Assembly (NCBI GenBank): GCA_029262795.1
Contig: JAJCYT010000035.1
Location: forward strand, 1-64,000
DNA length: 64,000 nucleotides
Direction of reading: 5' to 3'
DNA from: Candidatus Fraserbacteria bacterium
Lineage (GTDB): Bacteria; Bipolaricaulota; Bipolaricaulia; RBG-16-55-9; JAJCYT01
The first letter of the stretch is position 1. Each line of letters starts with the position of its first letter. The notes under the pieces were generated by a model. It ran no database searches. It worked only from the letters and a program-made list of their open reading frames with translations, and was not told where the DNA came from. Shown in pieces: positions 25,473 through 33,251 of the stretch. A program made the position numbers and the translations under genes.

Positions 25473-25937
25473 TCATTGGGTGGGCAGGTTGGCCTGCTGC
25501 CAAGCTTGAATCCCACCTTGGAGATGGTATACATTTTCAAAGCCCATGCCTTTGAGCAAAGCAACTGTCTGTGTAGATCGATTGCCGGAACGGCAGTAAA
25601 TGACATAGGATTTTGATTTATCCAGTTCGGTTAATTCAGTTGCAAAACTATCGTTGTAAAAATCTAGATTGACCAAAGGCAGGCCATTTGGATTGATGTG
25701 GGCGTCCGAAAACTCATCTGGTGTGCGTACATCCAATACGATCAGATCTGGATTGTCGCTTTGAACTTGTAGTAATTGTTGTATCTCTGTGGCGCTCATG
25801 TCTCCATAAGCAAAAGCTGCCGGTGCCGAATTGTTGTTGCTGAGATAATAGCCAACTGCCCCGACAGCCAAGCCGACCACAACCAAAGCGATGATGATGT
25901 TAAAGCGGTTGTTCTTATGTTTTTTTCGTTTTGTCAT
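25473..25937 (-). CDS. Membrane-anchored rhodanese-like sulfurtransferase
   Basis: The start is placed at ATG 25937, behind GAGGTG. Residues 12-34 form one helix (FNIIIALVVVGLAVGAVGYY) after a very basic stretch KRKKHKNN. The rest is a single rhodanese domain with LIVLDVRTPDEFSDAHI and the active-site loop YCRSGNRST holding the persulfide cysteine. It ends LQGGIQAWQQANLP. It probably works on the outer face of the membrane in sulfur transfer or redox sensing. It is divergent from the N-acetyltransferase gene. Confidence 0.9.
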   Translation of the reverse strand: MTKRKKHKNNRFNIIIALVVVGLAVGAVGYYLSNNNSAPAAFAYGDMSATEIQQLLQVQSDNPDLIVLDVRTPDEFSDAHINPNGLPLVNLDFYNDSFATELTELDKSKSYVIYCRSGNRSTQTVALLKGMGFENVYHLQGGIQAWQQANLPTQ

Positions 25938-26026
25938 GGAGTCACCTCTGTTCAAATTAATCCCTATTGATGGCAGTTTATCCGAAGTTTTTGCGGCTGT
26001 CTAGGGATTGGGTTTATACTCCTTGG

Positions 26027-26791
26027 ATGGATGCTCTCACATATTTAAAACGAATCGGCATGAGCAAGATCGAAGCCCCCACGCTTTCATGGTTGTCTTG
26101 CATGCAAACGTATCATGTCCTGAACGTTCCGTTTGAAACTTTGAGTATTCATCGAGAAAATGAAACGATCTCGCTGGACTCGGACGCTCTTTACGACAAA
26201 ATTGTGAACCGTCGCCGGGGTGGATTTTGTTATGAACTCAACGGCCTGTTTGCCGAATTATTAGAAGCGGTAGGCTATATAGTCACCCGTATTTCGGCGA
26301 AAGTTTTTAGTGGCGAAACCGAGGAATTTGGGCCAGAGTTTGACCATCTAACATTGCTGGTGCATCTTGATAAAAAATATTTGGTGGATGTTGGCTTTGG
26401 GGACGCAATTCGTTTGCCGCTGGCCATGCCCAATGGGGATGCTGAAGATGTGGAAGGGCGCTTTCGCATTGTTCGAAACTGGCATGGCATTGATGATTAC
26501 ATGTACGAGAAAATGGAAAATGGCGTGTGGTGGCCGAAATATCGCTTCAGCACGATGCCGCGTGAGATGAGCGAGTTTCAGCCGATGTGTGATTTTCATC
26601 AATTTTCCAAAGAATCCCACTTTGCCAAGCAGCCAATTTGTTCTCAGGGCACCGAAATGGGAAGAATTTCACTGATTCCGAGCCGATTTATCGTAACAGA
26701 AAATGGCGACAGCCAGCTTCATGAAGTCAGTGACAGCAACGATTTTGATCGTAAGTTGAAACAGCATTTCGACATTAACCGCAATGAATAA
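26027..26791 (+). CDS. nat: Arylamine N-acetyltransferase
   Basis: The protein has the NAT catalytic triad: C68 in RRRGGFCYELNG, His in EFDHLTLLVH, and Asp in YLVDVGFGD. An ATG at 26027 gives a normal-sized enzyme of 254 residues starting MDALTYLKRIG. A longer frame back to 25967 has no better site and reaches the divergent gene. The enzyme acetylates arylamines and hydrazines from acetyl-CoA in the cytoplasm. It overlaps the thioesterase gene by 8 nt, so the two are coupled. Confidence 0.92.
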   Translation: MDALTYLKRIGMSKIEAPTLSWLSCMQTYHVLNVPFETLSIHRENETISLDSDALYDKIVNRRRGGFCYELNGLFAELLEAVGYIVTRISAKVFSGETEEFGPEFDHLTLLVHLDKKYLVDVGFGDAIRLPLAMPNGDAEDVEGRFRIVRNWHGIDDYMYEKMENGVWWPKYRFSTMPREMSEFQPMCDFHQFSKESHFAKQPICSQGTEMGRISLIPSRFIVTENGDSQLHEVSDSNDFDRKLKQHFDINRNE

Positions 26792-27227
26792 ACCTTTTGA
26801 CGTTAAAAACCCTGACTACGAACAGACAGTCCGCGACAGTTTTGCCAAACAAGGGTTGATGCAGCATTTGAGTGCCACTCTGACGGAAGTGTCGCCTGGG
26901 CAGATGACGATTTCTGTGCCGTATTCACCCAATTTCACACAACAGCACGGATTTTTCCATGCAGGCGTTGCCACCAGCATTGTGGATGTGGCCTGTGGTT
27001 ATGCCGCGTATTCTTTGATGCCACCTAGCAGTGAGGTGCTGACCATCGAATTTAAAGCCAATTTTGTTTCTCCTGCCATTGGTCAACAACTGATGGCCAA
27101 AGGGCGCGTCATAAAACCTGGCCGCACCATCACCGTGTGTCAGGGCGATGTTTACTGTGTCAACGATGGTGAGCAAAAGCTTTGTGCCACTATGCTTGCA
27201 TCCTTGATTTGTAAACGAACGGAGTAA
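26784..27227 (+). CDS. PaaI family hotdog thioesterase
   Basis: This is a 147-residue hotdog-fold acyl-CoA thioesterase of the PaaI group: QQHGFFHAGVATSIVDVACGYAAYSL holds the conserved HxG and downstream Asp of the family, and VLTIEFKANFVSPAIGQQLMAKGRV forms the central strand. It hydrolyses aromatic or medium-chain acyl-CoA. It is the middle gene of nat - thioesterase - DUF4260, all closely packed. Confidence 0.9.
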   Translation: MNKPFDVKNPDYEQTVRDSFAKQGLMQHLSATLTEVSPGQMTISVPYSPNFTQQHGFFHAGVATSIVDVACGYAAYSLMPPSSEVLTIEFKANFVSPAIGQQLMAKGRVIKPGRTITVCQGDVYCVNDGEQKLCATMLASLICKRTE

Positions 27228-27230
27228 AAT

Positions 27231-27599
27231 GTGTCTACCAATAAATTCAATTTGCCAAAATGGTTGTTGCATCTGGAAGGTGGTGCTGTAGCGTTACTAT
27301 CCATCTGGTTTTATTCCATTCACAGTGGAGATTGGTTATTGTTTTTTATTCTCATTCTGTCCCCTGACCTTACATTTATTGCTTATGCAGGTGGAAAAAC
27401 GATAGGCGCATTTTTCTATAACCTACTTCATTCCTATGTTGGCCCAGCAATTTTACTGGCAATCTATTGGCTTACGAATGATCCTTTACTGCTATCTCTC
27501 GCCCTCATCTGGACGGCTCACATTGGCCTGGATCGCACCATTGGCTATGGTCTCAAATATCCCACTGATTTCAAAGACACCCACTTAAATAGGGTTTGA
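27231..27599 (+). CDS. DUF4260 family membrane protein
   Basis: The start is GTG 27231, 3 nt after the thioesterase stop, with GGAG upstream. The 122 residues hold three or four short helices and the DUF4260 signatures SPDLTFIAYAGGKTIGAFFYNLLHSY (as a whole at about 44-69) and AHIGLDRTIGYGLKYPTDFKDTHL at the end. The function of the family is unknown. Its place as third gene of the nat operon suggests shared transcription only. Confidence 0.88.
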   Translation: MSTNKFNLPKWLLHLEGGAVALLSIWFYSIHSGDWLLFFILILSPDLTFIAYAGGKTIGAFFYNLLHSYVGPAILLAIYWLTNDPLLLSLALIWTAHIGLDRTIGYGLKYPTDFKDTHLNRV

Positions 27600-27679
27600 A
27601 GTTTCTGAGCTGTCTTTTGACTTCTCTTTTTCCAAACATCTATAATGATTATCTATACTCGCAAAGGGAGAGGTAAAGG

Positions 27680-28300
27680 ATGAAAAGAGTCAGTGTAATT
27701 GTAGCACGTGTCGGTTTGTTGGTGTTGGCGTTGTTTGTGTCTGCGTTTGCCGTTCAAATGGAAAGGGATTCACAGCCAGTATTTACGTTTCCGATGATGG
27801 ATGAAGATGGCATGGAAGTGAAACCTTCAATGATGGTAGAAGGCGCAGCAGCCAGCCTTACGCGTACCAGTGGTGGTATTTCGGCTTCTGTTCGGGCGCA
27901 TGATTTACCTCCAGGCCATGCAATGACGTTGTGGTTGGTGACGTTTAACCATCCTGAAAACTGTTCCGATGGTGTTTGTAATGCTGACGATGTCATGCCC
28001 CCTCCTGGGAATCTGGATGTGGGCGTAGGCGTACACTACCTGGATGGAAAAATTGCCAACGAAGTTGGCGCTGCTTTATTCTTCGGCACAATGACCCCAA
28101 ACAACACCGATTACGCCGTATTTGGCCTGGGTTTTGAAGACCCATTCCATACTGAGTTCCATTACGTGCTGCGTACTCACGGTCCTGCCAGCGACCATCA
28201 CGATATTTTGGCCGCCCAGTTGGGCAGCTTTAATGGTGGCTGTGACCAAGATGCACCCCATGCCCCATGCGAAGACATTCAGTTTGCCGTGTTTAAATAA
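27680..28300 (+). CDS. Secreted protein of unknown function
   Basis: A signal peptide (residues 1-24, ending SAFAVQ) leads to a 180-residue beta-rich protein: GAAASLTRTSGGISASVRAH, LPPGHAMTLWLVTFNHPENC, HTEFHYVLRTHGPAS and a final GGCDQDAPHAPCEDIQFAVF. Similar exported proteins with TLW-V-FN-P-C and RTHGP motifs exist in other bacteria without known function. The cysteine pairs suggest disulfides. An AAAGGGAGAGG site and a downstream terminator frame a single-gene unit. Confidence 0.75.
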   Translation: MKRVSVIVARVGLLVLALFVSAFAVQMERDSQPVFTFPMMDEDGMEVKPSMMVEGAAASLTRTSGGISASVRAHDLPPGHAMTLWLVTFNHPENCSDGVCNADDVMPPPGNLDVGVGVHYLDGKIANEVGAALFFGTMTPNNTDYAVFGLGFEDPFHTEFHYVLRTHGPASDHHDILAAQLGSFNGGCDQDAPHAPCEDIQFAVFK

Positions 28301-28327
28301 TTCAACATTTTTCTAAAACGTTTTTTG

Positions 28328-28369
28328 AAAGCCAGAGGTATGGAATTTTATTCATACCTCTGGCTTTTC
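28328..28369 (+). terminator. Rho-independent terminator
   Basis: A perfect 15-bp stem (AAAGCCAGAGGTATG at 28328-28342 with CATACCTCTGGCTTT at 28353-28367) ends in a short T-run. It separates the secreted-protein gene from the MBL gene. Confidence 0.85.
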
Positions 28370-28415
28370 TAATTTGGATCACATCCGTTAAACTACCTCC
28401 ATTCAAGGAGGATGC

Positions 28416-29246
28416 ATGACTTCAGAACGACATTCGTTTCAACTGGGTGCCTTTCAATGCAAAGTGCTGAGTGATCGCACATATCAAGGGCCAATGGATT
28501 TTGCGAAAATGTTTCCTGTTGCACCGCCAGATCAGCTTGAATCGGCATTGGATCAATATGGGATTGATCCTGAAAACATCACGCTTTCATTTAATTGTTT
28601 TTATATTGACACAGGCCAATCTCGAATTCTCATCGACACAGGTGTGGGCCGAGAACACGAAGGGCATTTTCAGAATCATCTCGAAGCCGAAGGCATCACG
28701 CCGGACAGTATTGACCACATCATTTTCACCCATGGCCATGCAGATCACATCGGTGGCATCACGGATGCAGAGGCCAATCTGGTGTTCCCAAACACCAAAT
28801 ATTGGATGTCAAAACCTGAATGGGATTATTGGCAGGATGAAGCCAACATGGAGCATGAACCACCACACGCAATTGCAGGTGCGAAGAAAAACCTTCCTTT
28901 GATCGCCGATCAAATCAACCTCATCGAGGTGGAGGGCGAATTGCTCCCTGGGATTTCAGTGTTCAACATTCCTGGACACACCATCGGCATGATGGGGTTG
29001 TTGATTCAATCTGAAGGTCAAAAACTCATCGTGGCGGCAGACAGCTTCCACCGTCCCTTCCAAATTGAACACATAGATTGGAACGCTCAATCAGATCGCG
29101 TTCCTGAAAAAGCACCAGACTCTCGACAAAAATTGCTTCAAAAGGCAGTAAACGAAGATGCACTGGTATTGGTTTACCATTTTCCACACCCAGGTCTGGG
29201 TCGAGTTCAGGCGCAAAATTCGACCTGGAAATGGGAGTTGCTTTAG
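28416..29246 (+). CDS. MBL-fold metallo-hydrolase, soluble
   Basis: A 276-residue metallo-beta-lactamase-fold hydrolase without signal peptide. FTHGHADHIGGITD is the HxHxDH dizinc motif. SRILIDTGVGREH, FNIPGHTIGMMG and LIVAADSFHRP provide the other His and Asp ligands, and VYHFPHPGLG the last His. Lactonase (AiiA-like) and thioesterase members look alike at this level. AAGGAGG precedes ATG 28416. The next gene starts 14 nt after its stop. Confidence 0.9.
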   Translation: MTSERHSFQLGAFQCKVLSDRTYQGPMDFAKMFPVAPPDQLESALDQYGIDPENITLSFNCFYIDTGQSRILIDTGVGREHEGHFQNHLEAEGITPDSIDHIIFTHGHADHIGGITDAEANLVFPNTKYWMSKPEWDYWQDEANMEHEPPHAIAGAKKNLPLIADQINLIEVEGELLPGISVFNIPGHTIGMMGLLIQSEGQKLIVAADSFHRPFQIEHIDWNAQSDRVPEKAPDSRQKLLQKAVNEDALVLVYHFPHPGLGRVQAQNSTWKWELL

Positions 29247-29259
29247 AGAAAGGGATGTT

Positions 29260-29707
29260 ATGAAATCGTTTTGGCTGTGCGTGGGCATCATTTTTTTTAC
29301 TCGGTACCACTGGGCTGGCTCAAGAAGAATTTACAAAAAAGGTATGGGATTTCTATTGGCTCGAAGTATTGGGTGGGGCTGCTGGCGCTGCCGTTGGTAA
29401 TGTGCTGGGCGGATTGGCTGCATCTGCCGGTGCTTGTGATGGGGATGGCGTGACTTGTGGCATCTTGATTGGCCCACCTATTGGGGCTGTTATGGGGGTA
29501 TGGGCTGTGGGGGCCCTCAATGGGGTCAATGGCAACTTATGGCTGGCACCCATCGGTGGATTGCTTGGTGCTGCAACTGGAATCTGGGGAGATCTCATTT
29601 GGCAGCTTTCGATCCAATCCGACAGCCCACTTTGGTTTACTTACACCTTTTCAGGTCTGGGAGCCGCTTTAGGTTTTAGCTTGGGTGCGAGCATGAAGGT
29701 GGAGTAA
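29260..29707 (+). CDS. Glycine-rich membrane protein, frameshifted in its signal peptide
   Basis: ATG 29260 (AAAGGGATG upstream) opens MKSFWLCVGIIFF, the start of a signal peptide, but the frame then leaves the coding path. The +1 frame continues LGTTGLAQEEFTKKVWDFYW, then the Gly/Ala-rich body GGAAGAAVGNVLGGLAA and GLGAALGFSLGASMKVE to 29707. Both parts join perfectly if the tract of eight T at 29291-29298 had seven. So the gene is broken by one extra T, is a sequencing error, or is switched by slippage. The body has GxxxG helices like the gene at 15782. Function unknown. Confidence 0.65.
29291..29298 (+). repeat. T8 homopolymer at the frameshift point
   Basis: Eight consecutive T bases lie within codons 11-13 of the gene at 29260. 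Loss of one T restores a single open frame with a complete signal peptide, which makes the tract a candidate slippage site. Confidence 0.7.
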
Positions 29708-29803
29708 AACTAGAAAACAGTTGATCATCGGGGACAAACGTCTTTCACATTATATTGGTTCGTTGGTAAAATTCAGGTGGAGCGGTGTGGGAGGGACACC
29801 TGA

Positions 29804-30829
29804 ATGTTGCACAATACATCACGATGGGGGCTTTTCTTTCTACTCGTTCTATTTGTCGTAATCCAATTACCAATAACTTATGCACAACCCCCTGGCGTCA
29901 CGCCTCGAGTCGTGATTGTTGAGCCAGATGTGATAATTGATTTTGAATCTGATGGCTTTGAGATCGCGCCTCAAGACAATCAACGGATGATTGTTCCTTT
30001 TACCGCAAACAACACCTTTATCAATTTCGGCTTCGATCTGAATGACGATCTGATAATTGACACACCCGCCTTGTTCGAACGCTACGGCGAAGATGGCACG
30101 GACAGCTTTATTGTGTCGCGTTGTGGTGATCAGGACATAGAAGCCGCCTGGGATGTCGATTGTACGCCAGATGGCCAGGGTGGAGATTTCTTCCTGCGCA
30201 ACCCGGAGAGCGTGAGCTTACTAAGCGGCCATGACTTGATTATCGAATATACAGGCGCCTTGCCCAACAGCCTTTCGGGTCAATTGTGGGACGTGGATTT
30301 TCGTGGGGAAGATTTGTCCGATGCTTATTTGATTGAAGCATTTGATACTCAAGGCGTGCTTTTGCGCGAAGTGGCCATTTCAAAATTTGATTTGCCCTCC
30401 AGTTTGGATGGACTGCCTTTTACTTTCAGTTTGGTGACCACCAACCCCATCCGGCGTGTGCGTATTTCTAGTAACAATGTGGGTGCATTGGGTTTTGACA
30501 ACTTTACACCGGTACGGAACCTGGGTCGATTTAACCAAATCAGCCATATTTATCTGGTGCCATTGGGATGTGAGCGCCAAGGCAGCGTCCGTTCCGGGAA
30601 CAGCGATACCCAGTCGGCCATTACAATTAACAATCAGACTGACGAGCCTGTAAAAATGATCCCCATTGACAGCAACGGTTTCCGTGATCTCCCCATTGTG
30701 CTGGAACCAGGTCGAGCCAGGATTAGACCCGGGTTTGAAACGGATGTTTGGATCGTAACGTCAATGGACAATCGTTGTCTGGCATTGGTTGAGCTCACTA
30801 AAATTTCTGGCTTTTTGTATATCCTTTAA
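29804..30829 (+). CDS. Secreted protein of unknown function
   Basis: The signal peptide (residues 1-28, ending PITYAQ) is followed by a beta-rich 310-residue protein. One part resembles a jelly-roll or carbohydrate-binding fold: DFESDGFEIAPQDN, NSLSGQLWDVDFRGEDLSDAYLIEAF, TTNPIRRVRISSNNVGALGFDNF. Proteins with an AYLIEAFDTQG / GFDNF pattern often bind surface sugars, but I cannot assign a family. The last 90 residues (SHIYLVPLGCERQ onward) look like a separate small domain. A GGGAGGG site precedes the ATG. It appears monocistronic. Confidence 0.65.
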   Translation: MLHNTSRWGLFFLLVLFVVIQLPITYAQPPGVTPRVVIVEPDVIIDFESDGFEIAPQDNQRMIVPFTANNTFINFGFDLNDDLIIDTPALFERYGEDGTDSFIVSRCGDQDIEAAWDVDCTPDGQGGDFFLRNPESVSLLSGHDLIIEYTGALPNSLSGQLWDVDFRGEDLSDAYLIEAFDTQGVLLREVAISKFDLPSSLDGLPFTFSLVTTNPIRRVRISSNNVGALGFDNFTPVRNLGRFNQISHIYLVPLGCERQGSVRSGNSDTQSAITINNQTDEPVKMIPIDSNGFRDLPIVLEPGRARIRPGFETDVWIVTSMDNRCLALVELTKISGFLYIL

Positions 30830-30934
30830 AATGGCACGGGCAGCGATGTTGGTCATGGTGACTGCTCCCAAGTCCAATTAAAAAAATTTGGCGAAAAGAT
30901 TTTATTGAATTATAGTGGTGTAAAGGAAGGCAAA

Positions 30935-31261
30935 ATGAACAACTCTATCTTCAAAAAAATCAATGGTTGGTCTTTGCCAGTCAAACTGTTGAGTGGTTTT
31001 ATTGTATTATTTCTGTTGTCAGCTGCCAGCTCTTTAATTGCCGATCAAATCACACAAATAAACTATCAAGGCGTGGCTTATACTATTGCCAAAGTTGAAG
31101 ACGATACCCGTAGGGCCGTGCAAAATTCTTCTGCCCAGGGTGATTTCACCACCGAGCAAATTCAAACCATCACAGGTTATAAGTTGATGGTCTACCACGT
31201 GGTCGTGGATGACATCAGCAAAGCCCAAATTGAACCTACCATAGATAAGTGGCTACCATGA
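30935..31261 (+). CDS. N-terminal half of a split exported protein
   Basis: ATG 30935 follows AAAGGAAGG. The 108 residues begin with a membrane or signal helix (KLLSGFIVLFLLSAASSLIA) and continue to YKLMVYHVVVDDISKAQIEP before a TGA inside ATGA. The next frame (31258) carries what looks like the missing C-terminal half. Small proteins with a YxVVVD segment, a helical linker and a WxPNGxW end occur as one chain elsewhere, as far as I recall. Either the gene has a frameshift near 31240-31260 or the two halves are coupled by the ATGA overlap. Confidence 0.6.
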   Translation: MNNSIFKKINGWSLPVKLLSGFIVLFLLSAASSLIADQITQINYQGVAYTIAKVEDDTRRAVQNSSAQGDFTTEQIQTITGYKLMVYHVVVDDISKAQIEPTIDKWLP

Positions 31262-31464
31262 CCAAAGAGGATTCCACTATCGATGAAATGGTCATCCACA
31301 TTTACAGTAATGCTTCGCTTGTGGAACAAGATCAATCCTGGGATATTGCCAGAGCTATTTGGGGTCCTAACGGGCAATGGGATAAAGTCACAGCAAACAT
31401 TGCCGAAAGTGATGAGCGAGCAACGTATAAAACGTCGATCAAATTCAGCAGTCGTGTTGAATGA
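31258..31464 (+). CDS. C-terminal half of the split protein
   Basis: The frame starts at ATG 31258 (overlapping the previous stop as ATGA) or at GTG 31249. It encodes TIDEMVIHIYSNASLVEQDQ and DIARAIWGPNGQWDKVTANI, which read as the second half of the protein started at 30935. It has no ribosome site of its own, in keeping with a frameshifted or coupled gene. Function unknown. Confidence 0.5.
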   Translation: MTKEDSTIDEMVIHIYSNASLVEQDQSWDIARAIWGPNGQWDKVTANIAESDERATYKTSIKFSSRVE

Positions 31465-31489
31465 ATTGGCGACCAAAAGATTAAAATAA

Positions 31490-31702
31490 ATGAACGACCA
31501 ACATCGAAAGCATTTATCCAATCTCAAATGCCCGGTTTGCGGAGAGCAAGATTATATTTGGGGAATACTCAGCGATGTGGGGCCATTTCTGCCCAAGAAT
31601 CGAGGGTTTGGAGAAACGCTGAAAAGAACATCTTCAGGAAAATACAACCCTGAAGTAAGGCGTTGCCTCAATTGTGGCAATATACAAATCTTCAGCCCTT
31701 AA
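31490..31702 (+). CDS. Small zinc-ribbon protein
   Basis: The 70 residues carry two Cys pairs, CPVCG (near 14) and CLNCG (near 59), a four-cysteine zinc ribbon. Between them lies a basic loop with FLPKNRGFGETLKRTSSGKYNP. Proteins of this size and layout are common and uncharacterised. No good ribosome site precedes the ATG. It may be read through from the genes upstream. Confidence 0.7.
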   Translation: MNDQHRKHLSNLKCPVCGEQDYIWGILSDVGPFLPKNRGFGETLKRTSSGKYNPEVRRCLNCGNIQIFSP

Positions 31703-31831
31703 ACGCTTCGTTAATATTCGATGCTCAAATCTTCATTTTTCGTTTCCTTCTGAATTTTAATATTTAACGTATTCTTGAGGCTTGTTTCTTAAGGTAAACT
31801 TCAATTTACAATTTATTAAAGGAGGATTTTC

Positions 31832-33037
31832 ATGTTTCGTGCTTTGCGAGCAGTTATGGTTGTTTCTCTCATTGTCACAGTTAGTTTATTAAGTTTGGAT
31901 ATAGGGCATGGTCGAATGCCAGAAATATGTATTGTTTTTGATGTTAGCGGTCGTGGTGACTTAGGTATCAATGATATGGCTGCTTTTGGTGGACAGAATG
32001 TTGCTATCGCGAACGGGCTCAATTTGATCGAAGTACAAAGTAATAGTGCAGCAAATTATGTGCCGAACTTAAATACCTTATCTCAAAGAGGGAGTTGTGT
32101 GCTCATTGCTGCTGTCGGCTTCCTTCTTACAGATGCAGTTATACAAGTGGCAGCTTCATTCCCTAATCAAAAATATGCAATTGTCGATGGAGTTGTCCCA
32201 AACACTGATAATGTAATTTCTGTTGTATTCAGAGAAGAAGATGGCAGTGCTTTAGTCGGCGCTTTAGCTGCTTTGGTCAACAAACGATTTGTTTCAGGTG
32301 GCTCAGCTGGAGGTGTGGGCATCGTCCTAGGAATTGAAATTCCTGTGCTTTGGAAGATTGAATGCGGCTTCAAAGCTGGTGTTCGTTGGGTGGACAATGG
32401 CCAAGATAATAGTGTATTCGACCTTGGCAATACCCCTGGTAATAAATCTACGCCAATCCCCTTTGTTTATACGGGATCTTTTTCTGATCCAGCATTAGGC
32501 CATTCTGCAGCAGAAGCACAATTGGCTCAGGGGGTTCAGGTCATTTACAACGCGGCTGGAGGTACAGGGCTCGGCATGATCGCGGCAGTCGCTAATGCAG
32601 GACGTGCTCTTGGCCATGAAGCAGGCCCTCCCTTTGCCATCGGTGCGGAATCCGATCAGGACTATTTGGAAGGTGGTGGCTTTGTCCTTGCCAGCATGAT
32701 GAAACGCGTGGATAGAGGGATCGAAATGGTTGTGCAATCTGTCGTTGAGGGAAATTTTCAGGGAGGACTCATTTCACTAGGCCTATCTGAAAGTGGTATT
32801 TCAATAAGCACTGAAGGTGATTTCGATACTTTTGTTCAAATTGGCATTAATGCTGGCTTTATTACTCGAGGCGTAGTCAATGCCAATTTTGCTCGCTTTT
32901 TGGAACAACGCTCTTTGTTCGTCGATGAGTTCGAAACAATTTCAACACTTCAGGACTTGATCGAAGATGGCATCATTTCTGTACCATCCGCTTTGGATCA
33001 GGAGACCATAGATACTTGTCGCGCAGCATACGATTGA
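31832..33037 (+). CDS. BMP family (PnrA/Med-like) substrate-binding protein
   Basis: The 401-residue exported protein matches the basic-membrane-protein family: EICIVFDVSGRGDLGINDMA at the start of the mature part, FREEDGSALVGALAAL, VGIVLGIEIPVLWKIECGFKAGVRW, and VIYNAAGGTGLGMIAA. Members bind nucleosides or related ligands for an ABC importer. The leader has no lipobox cysteine, so it should be free in the periplasm. No permease or ATPase gene is adjacent, which makes it an orphan binding protein. AAAGGAGG precedes the ATG. A long hairpin follows. Confidence 0.85.
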   Translation: MFRALRAVMVVSLIVTVSLLSLDIGHGRMPEICIVFDVSGRGDLGINDMAAFGGQNVAIANGLNLIEVQSNSAANYVPNLNTLSQRGSCVLIAAVGFLLTDAVIQVAASFPNQKYAIVDGVVPNTDNVISVVFREEDGSALVGALAALVNKRFVSGGSAGGVGIVLGIEIPVLWKIECGFKAGVRWVDNGQDNSVFDLGNTPGNKSTPIPFVYTGSFSDPALGHSAAEAQLAQGVQVIYNAAGGTGLGMIAAVANAGRALGHEAGPPFAIGAESDQDYLEGGGFVLASMMKRVDRGIEMVVQSVVEGNFQGGLISLGLSESGISISTEGDFDTFVQIGINAGFITRGVVNANFARFLEQRSLFVDEFETISTLQDLIEDGIISVPSALDQETIDTCRAAYD

Positions 33038-33043
33038 AAAAAT

Positions 33044-33105
33044 AAACCTTAAAAGAATGGGCGCCTGAAAATTACAATTTAGAGAACCTCATTCTTTTAA
33101 GGTTT
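33044..33105 (+). terminator. Hairpin after the BMP gene
   Basis: A perfect 16-bp inverted repeat (AAACCTTAAAAGAATG at 33044-33059 with CATTCTTTTAAGGTTT at 33090-33105) encloses a 30-nt loop. It is AT-rich and followed by GAATTATGG, so termination may be weak. Confidence 0.6.
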
Positions 33106-33169
33106 GAATTATGGTGTTTTCCTCTTTTGAAGCTTTTTTACTAAATATTTACAATTTCTTGAAATTGAA

Positions 33170-33230
33170 TTGACAAAAAATCTGATTCGGTTTATATTCT
33201 ATTTACACGTGTCACTTACACGTGTAAATA
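33170..33230 (+). promoter_or_regulatory. Sigma-70 promoter with LacI-type operator
   Basis: TTGACA (33170-33175), a 17-bp spacer and TATATT (33193-33198) form a near-consensus promoter. Directly after it lies a perfect 13-bp inverted repeat, TATTTACACGTGT (33200-33212) and ACACGTGTAAATA (33218-33230), spaced by CACTT. Each arm holds the palindrome ACACGTGT with a central CG, as LacI-family operators do. It covers the transcription start, so the repressor at 33252 should control itself. Confidence 0.85.
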
Positions 33231-33251
33231 GAATGATGGTAAGGTTCACTT

